51,013 nucleotides of DNA from Saprolegnia diclina VS20 (lineage: Eukaryota > Oomycota > Saprolegniomycetes > Saprolegniales > Saprolegniaceae): NCBI RefSeq assembly GCF_000281045.1, contig NW_008246192.1, positions 1 through 51,013 of the forward strand, given 5' to 3'. Position numbers and translations under genes: made by a program. The notes beneath the pieces were generated by a model, which worked only from the letters and a program-made list of their open reading frames with translations, was not told where the DNA came from and searched no databases. Shown piece by piece: positions 34,102-43,651 of the stretch; the stretch's first letter is position 1, and every line of letters starts with the position of its first letter.

Positions 34102-34902
34102 TTAGGTGGGCCCGGGCTCGAAGAATGCAGTTTGGATCTGAAACAGCGCCGTGACAACGCGATCTTCGGCGGTCGAGTCGGGTGGGAACTCGAGCACAAA
34201 CGCGCGGCTCCACTCGCCGCCCACGAGATGCAAGTGCGACACCGTGTTTCCTCCTGCGGCGAGGATGTCGTAGATGGCGTCCCGCTTCCCGGGGGTGCCG
34301 CCGCAGCAATTGTTGACGCGGCCGCAGCAGCAGAGGTTCGTGCGCACCGTGTACCGCGTCGCAATGGCGTCACCGTCGCACCGGTCAATGTCCGTGTACG
34401 TGGTGCACAAGCAACACAAGACGTAGCACTTGGCGCCGTACGGAGAGAAATACTCGCGCGCGCAACCGATGCGCACGAGCTCCGAGCCGCGGACAGCATC
34501 GACGTCCATTCGCATCGGGCAGCCGTAGAACCCGCTCATTTGGAACGGCCGCCGGGCGACAAACACATCGTTCGAGGTGCCGTCGAGAACGAAGTGGAGC
34601 GTGAGCGGCCAAAGCGTGTGGCACCCAAAGAGCGCAAGGAGTATATGCAGACCGAGCGACGACTCTTCGCGCAGGAGCAGAAACTTGTCGAGCTTGTCAA
34701 TCTCGGCACTAGTTGGCGTCCAGCCGGCGTCCGAGACGTCGCTGCGCACAAGCTTGTCCTCGGGGAGGCGACTCACGCGGTACGTGACCTGCGGCGCGTA
34801 CGGTAGCGGTTGTTGGTCTTCGTTCTCAAAGCGCTGGTGCACGACAACACCTCGGCTCGTCGCCAACGACACATCAATGGGCTGCAGCGGTACCTCTTCC
34901 AT
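34102..34902 (-). CDS. Phospholipid scramblase-like (LOR superfamily) protein
   Basis: 266 residues, intronless. The C-terminal two thirds match the Tubby-like scramblase/LOR fold: FQMSGFYGCPMRMDV, Cys-rich segments (CYVLCCLCTTYTDID; TNLCCCGRVNNCC), SRAFVLEFPPD and a final FQIQTAFFEPG, the position of the scramblase C-terminal helix. Cys clusters are typical palmitoylation sites. A hydrophobic stretch (LGLHILLALFGCHTLWPL, about residues 83-100) is unusual. Activity (Ca-dependent lipid scrambling or nucleic-acid/lipid binding) cannot be told from sequence. Confidence 0.7.
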   Translation of the reverse strand: MEEVPLQPIDVSLATSRGVVVHQRFENEDQQPLPYAPQVTYRVSRLPEDKLVRSDVSDAGWTPTSAEIDKLDKFLLLREESSLGLHILLALFGCHTLWPLTLHFVLDGTSNDVFVARRPFQMSGFYGCPMRMDVDAVRGSELVRIGCAREYFSPYGAKCYVLCCLCTTYTDIDRCDGDAIATRYTVRTNLCCCGRVNNCCGGTPGKRDAIYDILAAGGNTVSHLHLVGGEWSRAFVLEFPPDSTAEDRVVTALFQIQTAFFEPGPT

Positions 34903-36401
34903 GTTGCACGGGAAAGGTGGAGCTCGGGTAAATTCAACTACTCGTTTGTTCGTTTTAACAAGTCTCTAAATTTAACTAATTGGCCGCGGCGCAGTCTTCA
35001 CGAAGACCGTCACAGTGGTCACGGTCGATGATCGCTCATTCTTGTGCACCAGTGACTCTCGATCACACAACACATTTTGATGACACCTGATGTCGAATAA
35101 GCCGAAACACTACCGCGGTTTCCGTGCCGACCCAACAGATTGGGAGAGAACATGTTTAGAGAGCAGAGTTCTTGAAGAGATCTGCGAATATTGGGACCTC
35201 GTTAAAAAATTTCAGCGCCGGTTGGCTCCTCAGACGTGCACGGCTTGACCGTGCCGGCGAGGTTGGTTGGGTGTGGGGCGAACAGTCGAGGCCGCATCCA
35301 TGTCAACAGCTCTGTCACTGATAGGGATCGATCGATCATGAACGCGCTCGATTGTTCCAGTCGCTGCGATACGCTGTTGTTCCTGCGAAGAGCTTAATGA
35401 TTCCCGCCTTGTGCAGGTCGCGCTAGGTCAGAGCAGAAAAGGCGTCCACGAACTGATTGTATAAGACTGGAAATCGACATTGAAGACCAGGACGACATCG
35501 GCAGTTCCAAGCTCTGCCAACACAACCTCGAGACCGTCGCTCGCTTGCAACACGTGTAATGGCGCGCGTAGGCCTGGACAGGGCGCGGTGCTTGTAGACT
35601 TATCGCAGGAGTGAGAAGGAACTTCCAGGCAAATATTCTCCACAAAATGACTGTCGGGGCTCAGTCTTACCCATGAGCAATCACGAATCCCGTGTTCGGT
35701 CGCACACCGTATTGGGATAAACACAGTCACCCTTTGGGCTATATCAGATTTACTGGTTATATCAATATCCCATTGTTTTGAAGCTACGTAAAACCCATTT
35801 TAAAAGTGTAAATCCCACAATGTCCCAAAAACCCATTGAAGGAAACCCGCCGAACACGCAGCGTGATAACCAACGCGTGATCACACATGTGCTGCCACAT
35901 GGCTGCTGATTGCTCCTCCAAATGAACGGCTGCGGCGTCGTCCGTCTCTGCGCTTCGTTACACGAGCATTCACGTCATAACTCCTCCGAGTACTTTGCTC
36001 TAAGAACTAATAACTCCAGCTTGGCGCGGGCCTTGGGCACGCCAACGACGTCACAGCGGCAGCAGCGTCGACCCACTCTGTGGCAGTGTGTGATGATAAT
36101 GTTACCCACCCACAATAACTCATCAAATTGCTAACCCCTCGCCATCTGGGTTTGGATTATGGGCGTCAAACGTCTTCCGAAAGCATTGGCATTCGCCTAA
36201 ATAGTACATTTCTACCCAAGCCAACCAATCACTGAACGTTAAAGGCTGGTACGCGTACTTTGTATGGGAATCAGAGCTCGCGTAATGAAACGCTCGTCAT
36301 CCATACAAAGCGCGAGATGTTTCAAGGCCTCGGACCGAGCTGAGCTCGGAAACACGGCGCCGATCGTGATAACGCAGAGGGCATTTCAGAATCTGCCGTC
36401 A
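34903..36401. other. 1.5-kb intergenic stretch
   Basis: AT-richer than its surroundings. A minus-strand frame at 35428-35730 (includes HVLQASDGLEVVLAELG) could be a relic exon, but codon use is not biased and no splice partner was found. The frame upstream of the bZIP start stays open from 36264 but uses codons (AGA, ATA, GTA, GGA) that the gene body avoids, so I treat it as leader. Confidence 0.45.
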
Positions 36402-37157
36402 ATGACGCACCCGTCCACGCCGACGACGACTGCGCTCTCGGCGCAGGAGAAGAAGATCCGCCGGCGCGTCCAGTGCAAGATGAACATGCGCTGCTACCGC
36501 GAGCGGCGCAAGCGCAATGTAACCAGCCTCGAAGACACCAATGCGACTCTCAACGCGCAGATCGACGCCCTCGCCGCGCAAAAGCGGGCGCTGGAGGTGC
36601 ACCGGCCTCTCTCGTTCTACGCCGAACACTCGGCGCCCATGGCGCTGACGATGCAGTACAAGAATATGATGTCGCAGGGCGGCTTTGGCCCCACGCAGGA
36701 GGCCTTCTTCCGGTCGACCTTCTCGCCCGACTTTATGGCCCACGGCCGGACGCTCGACAACTTTATCAGCATGTGGTACCGCGTCGGCCAGTTCTTTGCG
36801 CAGCCAAACCCGCTGCTCGCCATGGCGCCGATCCGCGCCAACATCGTCCGCTTCGAGATCTCGCTGCACGTTGAGATCACGCGGCCACTGCTCGAGGCGT
36901 GCTTCGGCTACATCCTCGAGCACGAAGACAAAGCCACGATCGATGTACTCGCAGGCGGCGGCTACGCAATGGACACGATCATGGAGCGCATCTTCTACTT
37001 TGACCAGCTCGACGACGGTCGCTACGTGATCACTGGCTCGTCCTGCGGCGATAACCGCGCCGCGGTCATGGCGTCGCTCGTCGCCCATGCGCGGGAAACA
37101 GCGCGCGCTAAAGGACCGGGCGTGCTCTCGATAGCCAATTTGCTGCATGTTAGTTAG
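36402..37157 (+). CDS. Oomycete-type bZIP transcription factor (Cys variant)
   Basis: 251 residues from the ATG at 36402, intronless. The basic region RRRVQCKMNMRCYRERRKR (about residues 20-38) is followed by a leucine-zipper-like heptad helix (VTSLEDTNATLNAQIDAL). In normal bZIPs the DNA-contacting motif is N-x7-R; here Cys25 occupies the Asn position and Arg33 is kept. Cys or Val at this site is known in oomycete bZIPs. The C-terminal about 170 residues (FFRSTFSPDFMAHGR to ANLLHVS) form a conserved-looking globular domain resembling the tail of other oomycete bZIPs. A longer start at 36264 is less likely on codon use. Confidence 0.82.
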   Translation: MTHPSTPTTTALSAQEKKIRRRVQCKMNMRCYRERRKRNVTSLEDTNATLNAQIDALAAQKRALEVHRPLSFYAEHSAPMALTMQYKNMMSQGGFGPTQEAFFRSTFSPDFMAHGRTLDNFISMWYRVGQFFAQPNPLLAMAPIRANIVRFEISLHVEITRPLLEACFGYILEHEDKATIDVLAGGGYAMDTIMERIFYFDQLDDGRYVITGSSCGDNRAAVMASLVAHARETARAKGPGVLSIANLLHVS

Positions 37158-38218
37158 TTGCAGTAATCTATTGAGTTTGTTGATGTACGAAAGCCTTGCG
37201 TGAACATCCCTTGACGTTTACGCACCTTCGACTGGCTACTTGGACGTCGCTTCGCCGCAGAGTTGTCGCGATTGCGTGGCTATGGCAGATCGTGTTAGCA
37301 CGACAGGCCCGCGCGTGTCACGTAGTGTAGTGTGCTCGCCCTTGGCCACTCAGCGGCCTCCGAGTGCCGTCGTCATCACTATGATCTGGTTCACTCAAAG
37401 ACACGCTAACGAGCCGTTTCGACGTTGATCGAGAGCAGCTGCTTTTACCGAACCGCAACGCCGGTGCGTCTAATGGTACGTGTCCGCAATCTCAGCCGCG
37501 TCACCGACCCAAGGGGCCAAGGAGCCACGTCGACGGCCACTGGATGGCACGTTCTACGTCGAGTCCAATTCAACGTTGTCCTCAGCTTGGTTACACGAGT
37601 TAAGTTGCATATCAGTTCGAGTCATCTTAGTTCTACTAGTCTTAGGCTAGGACTAATAGATCTAAGATAAAGAAGACGATGCTAGGACTCCAGATCTTTC
37701 GCTGACGTGCCATTTTGGCGCCATGCCCATTCGAGTGGGTTGCGATCCTTTGGTCCAGCCTTCGACGACATGATTGGCTGACTCCTATTTTATTTAAACC
37801 AATCACTGCGTGCCCCATAGATTCACAAAGATCCGGATACACGCCCATGTGACTAACGACAATAAGAACGTACACCATTTACCGACAAACTATCCAGCAG
37901 GCACGAGCCCTGTCGGGTTGCTTTGGGCCGGGCTGTTAGCAATGTACCTGAAGGCTATACATATAGTGTAGCAAGAGAAACTGAGCTACAAAAAGCCATC
38001 TACACGCGCTGTCGCTCGAGCGTTTCCCGCGGATACCTGCAATGCGCTGGCACCTAAGAGTAACACTATTTAGAACTGATATGGTGCCGCGTGCACACAC
38101 TATGATTGGCCAAAATGGTGCGATTATCCGCCTTTGAGCGCCTTACGTCGATGCCATTGGCTGAAATGATTGGGGCTAATTTTACCCATGCCAAGTGGCA
38201 TTCAGCCGACGTCGCTAC
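37158..38218. other. 1-kb intergenic stretch
   Basis: No gene supported. It contains a 41-bp near-palindrome at 37626-37666 (separate entry). Confidence 0.5.
37626..37666. repeat. Near-perfect palindrome, 20-bp arms
   Basis: CTTAGTTCTACTAGTCTTAG and CTAGGACTAATAGATCTAAG are separated by one base and are inverted copies with 17 of 20 positions paired. It lies in the gene-free stretch between the bZIP gene and the second CANT1 gene. Not a coding or tRNA structure. Confidence 0.85.
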
Positions 38219-39514
38219 ATGCTGCCGATCCTCGGGTTCGGGTCATCGCAGAAACGGAAGCCCAGCTACGACGCCGAAGCCGCTTGGAAGACGACGCCTG
38301 TCCCCGCCTCTATGCACTGGTACGACCGCACGACTGTGCGCTACGCGCTCCTCGCGATGCTCGGCCTTGCGCTCTTCCTCTCGGTGGCCACGACCGTGCC
38401 ATCGGCAATCGCAGCCTCGTCGTCGCACTTTCGCCGGCCTAGCTACACGCCGTCGCCGCCGCTGATCGACTACAAGCATCTCCCGACGTCGTTCGAGTTT
38501 GGCATGGTCGCGGACTTGGACAAGCAGAGCCGTGTCAAGGGCGACGCCAAGCCGCGCTTTGAGTCCATCTTCCAGCGGGCGATCCTCAAGCGCCACGTGG
38601 ACGGCAGCGAGGGAAGTCTCTCCACGGGCGAGCTCGCGGCCTCGTACTCGGTGATGTTCCGCGACAGCGAGACCTTCTCGACGACGTTGAACGAGGCCGG
38701 GCGCGGCTTTGAGCTGAGCGAGCTCGCGTGGTTCCAAGGCCGCTTGCACTCGTTTGACGACCGGACTGGCATCATCTTTCGGCTGGAGCACTTTGGCTTG
38801 AACGACCCGGCGCCGATGGCGGCTGTCCCGACGCACATCATCATGGAGGGCAACGGCGCAACGGACAAGGGCCAGAAGCACGAGTGGGCGACCGTCAAGA
38901 ACGGCGAGCTCTATGTTGGCAGTATCGGAAAAGAGTTTACGTCTGACGGCGAAATCGTGCACGAGAACAACATGTGGGTCGCGATCGTCGGCCTCAACGG
39001 CGCTGTGCGTCATGAAGACTGGTCCCACCGCTTCGCCAAGGTCCGCGCCAAGCTGGGCTGTGCATACCCCGGGTACAACGTCGTCGTCTCATATGCATGC
39101 CATGACGCCTATGGACGTAGGTATGTGATCCACGAAGCCATCGAGTGGAGCCCGGTGCACGGCAAGTGGTTTCTCTTGCCCCGGCGCGTCTCGAGCGAGC
39201 CGTATGACGACGTGGCCGACGAGAAGCGCGGCGCCAACGTCATGGTGATCGCGTCCGAGGACTTTGAGGAGCTCAGCGTTGTGTACATTGGCGATGGCGT
39301 CGTCGCGCGCGAGCGGGGGTTCTCGAGCTTCAAGTTCGTGCCGGGCACGAAGGACTCTGTGATCATCGCGCTCAAGAGCATGGAGAATGAGGCGCTGCAG
39401 CTCCAAGGCGCGTACGTGACGGTCTTTGACGTGCAAGGCAACGTGCTCATGCAAGAGACGCCGCTGCCGGGCCAGTCCAAGTTTGAAGGCCTCGCGTTCC
39501 TCTACGACTACTAA
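38219..39514 (+). CDS. CANT1: CANT1-type apyrase, membrane-anchored form
   Basis: Two exons (38219-39072, 39121-39514), 415 residues. The N-terminus has a short cytosolic part, then a signal-anchor helix (YALLAMLGLALFLSVATTV, about residues 42-60) and a lumenal Ser/Pro stem, i.e. type II topology as in Golgi CANT1. The catalytic propeller shows the family blocks: GRGFELSELAWFQGRLHSF, DRTGIIF, DKGQKHEWATVKNG, YVIHEAIEW, LLPRR, GFSSFKFVPGT, SKFEGLAF. It should hydrolyse UDP/GDP in the secretory pathway. The 48-bp intron has no stop and a length divisible by three, so unspliced mRNA stays open; the family alignment (YPG then YVIHEA) supports splicing. It is paralogous to the acylated gene at 16476. 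Confidence 0.9.
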   Translation: MLPILGFGSSQKRKPSYDAEAAWKTTPVPASMHWYDRTTVRYALLAMLGLALFLSVATTVPSAIAASSSHFRRPSYTPSPPLIDYKHLPTSFEFGMVADLDKQSRVKGDAKPRFESIFQRAILKRHVDGSEGSLSTGELAASYSVMFRDSETFSTTLNEAGRGFELSELAWFQGRLHSFDDRTGIIFRLEHFGLNDPAPMAAVPTHIIMEGNGATDKGQKHEWATVKNGELYVGSIGKEFTSDGEIVHENNMWVAIVGLNGAVRHEDWSHRFAKVRAKLGCAYPGYNVVVSYACHDAYGRRYVIHEAIEWSPVHGKWFLLPRRVSSEPYDDVADEKRGANVMVIASEDFEELSVVYIGDGVVARERGFSSFKFVPGTKDSVIIALKSMENEALQLQGAYVTVFDVQGNVLMQETPLPGQSKFEGLAFLYDY

Positions 39515-39591
39515 CTAGATAACTTAGAGATAGACGCGTGGCTACATATTATGGATGGGATTCATACAGCGATGGAGCTAGCATGCAAGAG

Positions 39592-41091
39592 CTACGCGTT
39601 GGGCTCGAGGAAAACGGCGTCGGCAGCCCGGCGCTCGTGCTCGTGCGCGGCGGCCTTGGCGGCGAGGAAGTTGTGCCAGCGCGCGCGGCCGCCAAAGACG
39701 ACGTACCAGCGGTAAAAGCTGGCAGCGCATAGAAAGAGACCGAGCGTCAGGAGAATGCCCAGCACGAGCCCTGCGACGCCGGCGTCGTAGAGGAAGACGA
39801 GGGCGATGACGAAGCCGGGCAGGAGCACGTAGGTGGCGCCGATGAAGACGATCGCCGCCGTCGGCCACTGCGCGCTGTAGGCGCCAATAGCCTCGGCGCA
39901 GCCCAGCACCGGGCGGCGCGTGCGCGGAACGACGTAGAAGAGGAGGACGCCCGCCACGTTGAAGAGGATGTTGACGAGCGCGACGTTGCCGGCCTCCTTC
40001 TTGCCCGTGACGGCGGCAGCGAGGAGGCCCGAGATGGTCGATCCGAGGTTGGCGCCGAGCACGAGCGGGTACACTTGGCTCAGCGAAATGACGTTGAGAC
40101 CGGCGAGCGGCGTCAGCGTCGACGTCATCGCCGTCGACGAGTGCAGGAAGAACGTCAAGATGATGCCAATCACAATGTTGCCATAGGCGTTCCAGCCAAG
40201 GACGCGGCGGATCACGGCGGCCGTCGCGTTGCGGAAGAGGTGCGTCATCGCAAACACCATCCCGACGAGCGCGAGCACGAGCACGATGAGCCCGAGCACG
40301 AGCGTGAGTGCGCCGGCACTGGTGTTGGAGACATCGTGCATGGCGCCGCCGAGGACAAAGCGGGCGACGCGGCAGTCGTCGCTGTCTCTCGCCGCGACGT
40401 CTTGCAGCAGCGTGTGGTTGACGCTGGCCCAGACGTTGGCCATCGGGTCCACGAGCGCATCGGCGGGCGACGCAAGTGCGATCTGCCCGGATTTGCCCGT
40501 GATGGCGACCGAGAGCAGCTCGAGCGGATGGAAAGCGACTTCGAGCGGGAAGAGGACGACGATGGACCAAAAGTTGTACATGTCGTGGACGGTGGCCGCG
40601 GCGATCGCGCGCTGGAACTGCGACCGGTCGTGGACCTGGGCAAAGGCTACGAGGATGCACGTGACGCACGTCCCGAGGTTGGCGCCCATGATGATCGGGA
40701 TCGACTTGCGGAGGCTGAGGATGTTGGCGCCGACGGACGCCACGGTGATGCAGACAACGGCGCTCGACGAGTGGAGGAGCGCGGCGGCGACGACGCCGAT
40801 CATCAAGCCGACGAGCGAGTGGTTGGAGAACTCAAAGACGGCCGTGGCCCTGCACGCAACGAGAAGCATGAAGCCGTCCGAGAGCCATCGCACCGAGACC
40901 ATAAAGAGCCACAGCGAAAAGAGGAAGAGGAGGACATAGCCGGCGGTCGCGGCGACAGACCGGCGGCGCGCGGGCAAGAGCACGAACGGGTCGGATGGCG
41001 GGTCGTCCGGCGCCGAGAGTTCGGAGCGGCGCTCGATTGGCGAGCACCACGGGTCGTAGCGCGACGATTCTTCGTAGAGCTTGACGGTCAT
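39592..41091 (-). CDS. Type II Na+/phosphate cotransporter (SLC34/NptA family)
   Basis: 499 residues, intronless, about 8-10 membrane helices. It has the inverted repeat of Na/Pi-cotransporters: repeat 1 VGLMIGVVAAALLHSSSAVV (residues about 94-112) with GANLGTCVT; repeat 2 IGIILTFFLHSSTAMTSTL (about 309-327) with LGANLGSTISG. In SLC34 proteins these are QSSS motifs; here the Gln is His in both repeats (His107 and His317). A lumenal loop with a Cys and N-glycosylation-type sites separates the halves. Expected role: Na+-coupled phosphate uptake at the plasma membrane; the ion coupling is uncertain given the change. Confidence 0.85.
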   Translation of the reverse strand: MTVKLYEESSRYDPWCSPIERRSELSAPDDPPSDPFVLLPARRRSVAATAGYVLLFLFSLWLFMVSVRWLSDGFMLLVACRATAVFEFSNHSLVGLMIGVVAAALLHSSSAVVCITVASVGANILSLRKSIPIIMGANLGTCVTCILVAFAQVHDRSQFQRAIAAATVHDMYNFWSIVVLFPLEVAFHPLELLSVAITGKSGQIALASPADALVDPMANVWASVNHTLLQDVAARDSDDCRVARFVLGGAMHDVSNTSAGALTLVLGLIVLVLALVGMVFAMTHLFRNATAAVIRRVLGWNAYGNIVIGIILTFFLHSSTAMTSTLTPLAGLNVISLSQVYPLVLGANLGSTISGLLAAAVTGKKEAGNVALVNILFNVAGVLLFYVVPRTRRPVLGCAEAIGAYSAQWPTAAIVFIGATYVLLPGFVIALVFLYDAGVAGLVLGILLTLGLFLCAASFYRWYVVFGGRARWHNFLAAKAAAHEHERRAADAVFLEPNA

Positions 41092-41636
41092 CCCGGCAAA
41101 AGCGCAAGTGAAACACCCAGCGTTTGAAAAATAGAAGCCGAAACCACTGGAAAGGCAGCGGGTCGGTGCAGTGCAAGTGTTACAGCACAGCAGGAAGAGA
41201 AGGCGTCACGTGCTCCGCGACGTCCTTGGTGTATGTATATATAAAAGTGTTGTGGCTACTGGCAGCACTCACTGCGGGCTAGTTCCTACTAGAATCTGAC
41301 TAGAATCTGGTCACAGTTGTGGCGACGACCAAAGTACTAGCAAGACCTAGATCTGCTCGCCACCAGACAGACAGGATTAGGAGCCGCGTCGCTCGGGGTT
41401 CAGGATTGTCGGGTCGTATATGCATATATGGAAACTACGATCTTATAAACTCTAGAAGCCTACGAACTCTATGACGACCAAAGCATTAAGCGCCTCGACG
41501 CGACGTCGTGCCACGTGCAAAGTGGCATGTTGAAGTTGGTCGGTTGCCGCACCATATCCAAAATTCGGGGAAAAGCGCACCCAGACCTGTATTTTTCTAC
41601 ACTTTCGGCGCCTGTTCAAGATCGAATTGCTGCGAG
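41092..41636. promoter_or_regulatory. Divergent promoter region, phosphate transporter / IFT52
   Basis: 545 bp between divergent starts. A perfect 11-bp tandem repeat (ACTAGAATCTG) lies at 41288-41309. A TATATATAA-like run is at about 41236. No gene supported. Confidence 0.45.
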
Positions 41637-43221
41637 ATGATGGAGAACGCAGGGCCGGGCATGGACGAGTCGCTCAAGGTGGCGGCGGGCGGGACGTCGA
41701 CCGTCGTCATGTTCGATGCGAGCAAGAAGGAGGAGTTCTACCCGACGTCGGGCTACAAGAAACTAGCGCGGAAGCTCAAGACGAGCTGCAAGGTCGAGGT
41801 CAACAAGGACGACTTGTCGCTCGACCGGCTCAAGCAGGCGCACCTCCTCGTGTTCGCAGGCGTCCGCGAGCGCTTTAGCTCGTCCGAGTTCCAGGCGCTC
41901 AAGGACTACCTGCGCGAAGGCGGCAGCATCCTCTTCCTCGTCGGCGAGGGCGGCGATACGCGCCACGACACGAATCTCAACTCGTGGCTCAAAGAGTTTG
42001 GCATCACGATCAACGCCGACGCCGTCATCCGCACCGTCTATCACAAGTACCACCACCCGAAGGAAGTGCTCGTGACGAGCGGCGTCGTCAACCGCGAGAT
42101 CGCGCGCATGGTACGCATCCTGTCTCCTTGTGGCTTCCTGCAGAATCGGCTAGACCAATGTGCTTTCCGGCCGCGGCAAAGACATCTTTGCGCGGGACCC
42201 GGCCGCCGACAAGGCGCATGGACTCGAGAAGGACCAGCGCGGCCTCGACTTTGTGTTCCCGTACGGCGCGACGCTCAACGTCAAGAAGCCGTCGGCGCCG
42301 ATCCTGAGCTCGGGCTTCATCTCGTTCCCGATGAACCGCCCGGTCGCCGCCGTCTACTCGGCCGACGGCGTGAGCGCGCCACCGAAAAAATGCGGCCGCC
42401 TCGCGGTCCTCGGGTCCGCGCACGTCTTCTCCGACGACTGGCTCGACAAGGAAGAGAACACGAAGCTCCAGGACATTCTCTTCCGGTGGCTGCTCAAGGA
42501 CAAGGAGATCTTATTCGACGCCTTTGACGCGGGCGACCCGGACCTGAGCGACTACTTTCGGCTGCCGGACACGCAAGCGCTCAGCGAGCGCCTCCGCTCG
42601 TGCATGCAGGTGCGTCGTCTTTTAAATAAGAATGATTCTTAGGTAAGCGCGTAGGAAGGCGAAGAGCTCCCAAAGGACTTTACCAAGCTCTTTGATAACG
42701 CGCTCTTTACATTTGACACGTCGCTCATCCCGGAGGCCGTCGCGCTCTTCAAGGAGCTCGGGGTCAAGCACGAGCCGTTGACGCTGATCCCGCCGCAGTT
42801 CGAGTGCCCGCTCCCGCCACTCAAGCCCGCGGTCTTTCCGCCGATTCTGCGAGAGCCGCCGCCGCCAGCGCTCGATCAATTTGACTTGGACGAACACTTT
42901 GCGTCCGAGTCGCTGCGGCTCGCACAGCTCACCAACAAGTGTTCGGACGACGACCTCGAGTACTACGTCAAGGAGTCGGCGGTCATCCTCGGCATTCTGC
43001 CAAAGCTCGACCCCGAGCGCTCGGACGCCAAGCATGTGCTCGACTACCTCTTCCAGAAGATCGTCAACTTCAAGAAGCTCAACCAGGACGCGATGCTGCC
43101 GGACGCGAGCAGCGAGAACCTCCACGTCCTTCAGCACACTGCGTCGTTCGCCGACGAGAAGGAGCTCGACTTGAACGACTACAGAGAGGCCAAAGACATG
43201 GAGGAAAAGGGCCGGAAGTAG
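41637..43221 (+). CDS. IFT52: Intraflagellar transport protein IFT52
   Basis: Three exons (41637-42110, 42154-42609, 42655-43221), 498 residues (human 437). IFT52 is a core IFT-B subunit that links IFT88, IFT70 and IFT46 for flagellar assembly. Family blocks: VVMFDASKKEEFYPTSGYKK, the GIFT domain (HLLVFAGVRERFSSSEFQAL, GGSILFLVGEGGD), KYHHPKEVLVTSGVVN, GRLAVLGSAHVFSDDWLDKE, then KLFDNALFTFDTSLIPEA and FECPLPPLKPAVFPP. The start is one of two adjacent ATGs (41637/41640). It implies a flagellated stage. Confidence 0.96.
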
Positions 43222-43651
43222 GTGGTGTTACGTAGTCGTGATGACGTTTAGCGTCACGTGATATATACCAGAGATATGTGCATCAACGTCCGTCGTACTA
43301 CGAAGAGGAACGAGCCATCGAGTACCAAGGCCTTGTTACTAGGCACGGTAGTGGTCTCGACCGCGACCAGGCCGAGTGACCCGCGCCATCACGGGCGTGG
43401 GCTGTCGGTCGCGACGCTGTCTGTCCGAGATCAGATCAAAGAAGCGTCGATTACACGAGTTGACCCAGTCCCACGGCGCCGCCTGTCTCGTCATCTCTCA
43501 ACACTGTCTCATTGCGTCGCATCTCATGCAGAGATTGAGATGATGTGGAGAAATCAATGGTAAACAGAGACACATTGGAGAGGTCAAATGGCTACCTGGC
43601 CAGCCGGTTTGCAGCTCAGCCGTGCTGGCTTCACTTAGCAACCGCGATCGC
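43222..43651. other. Intergenic stretch, IFT52 / BT1
   Basis: 430 bp. The transporter frame stays open upstream to 43622, but no ATG precedes 43652. No other gene supported. Confidence 0.5.

Noticed and set aside
36264-36401. Longer bZIP start at 36264
   Set aside because: The 46 codons use AGA, ATA, GTA and GGA freely, unlike the gene body, so it is probably leader.
38195-38218. Longer N-terminus of the second CANT1 starting MAFSRRRY
   Set aside because: The first codon there is GTG. The first ATG is at 38219.
40075-41127. 350-codon plus-strand frame
   Set aside because: Antisense to the phosphate transporter; highly charged repeats without any domain.
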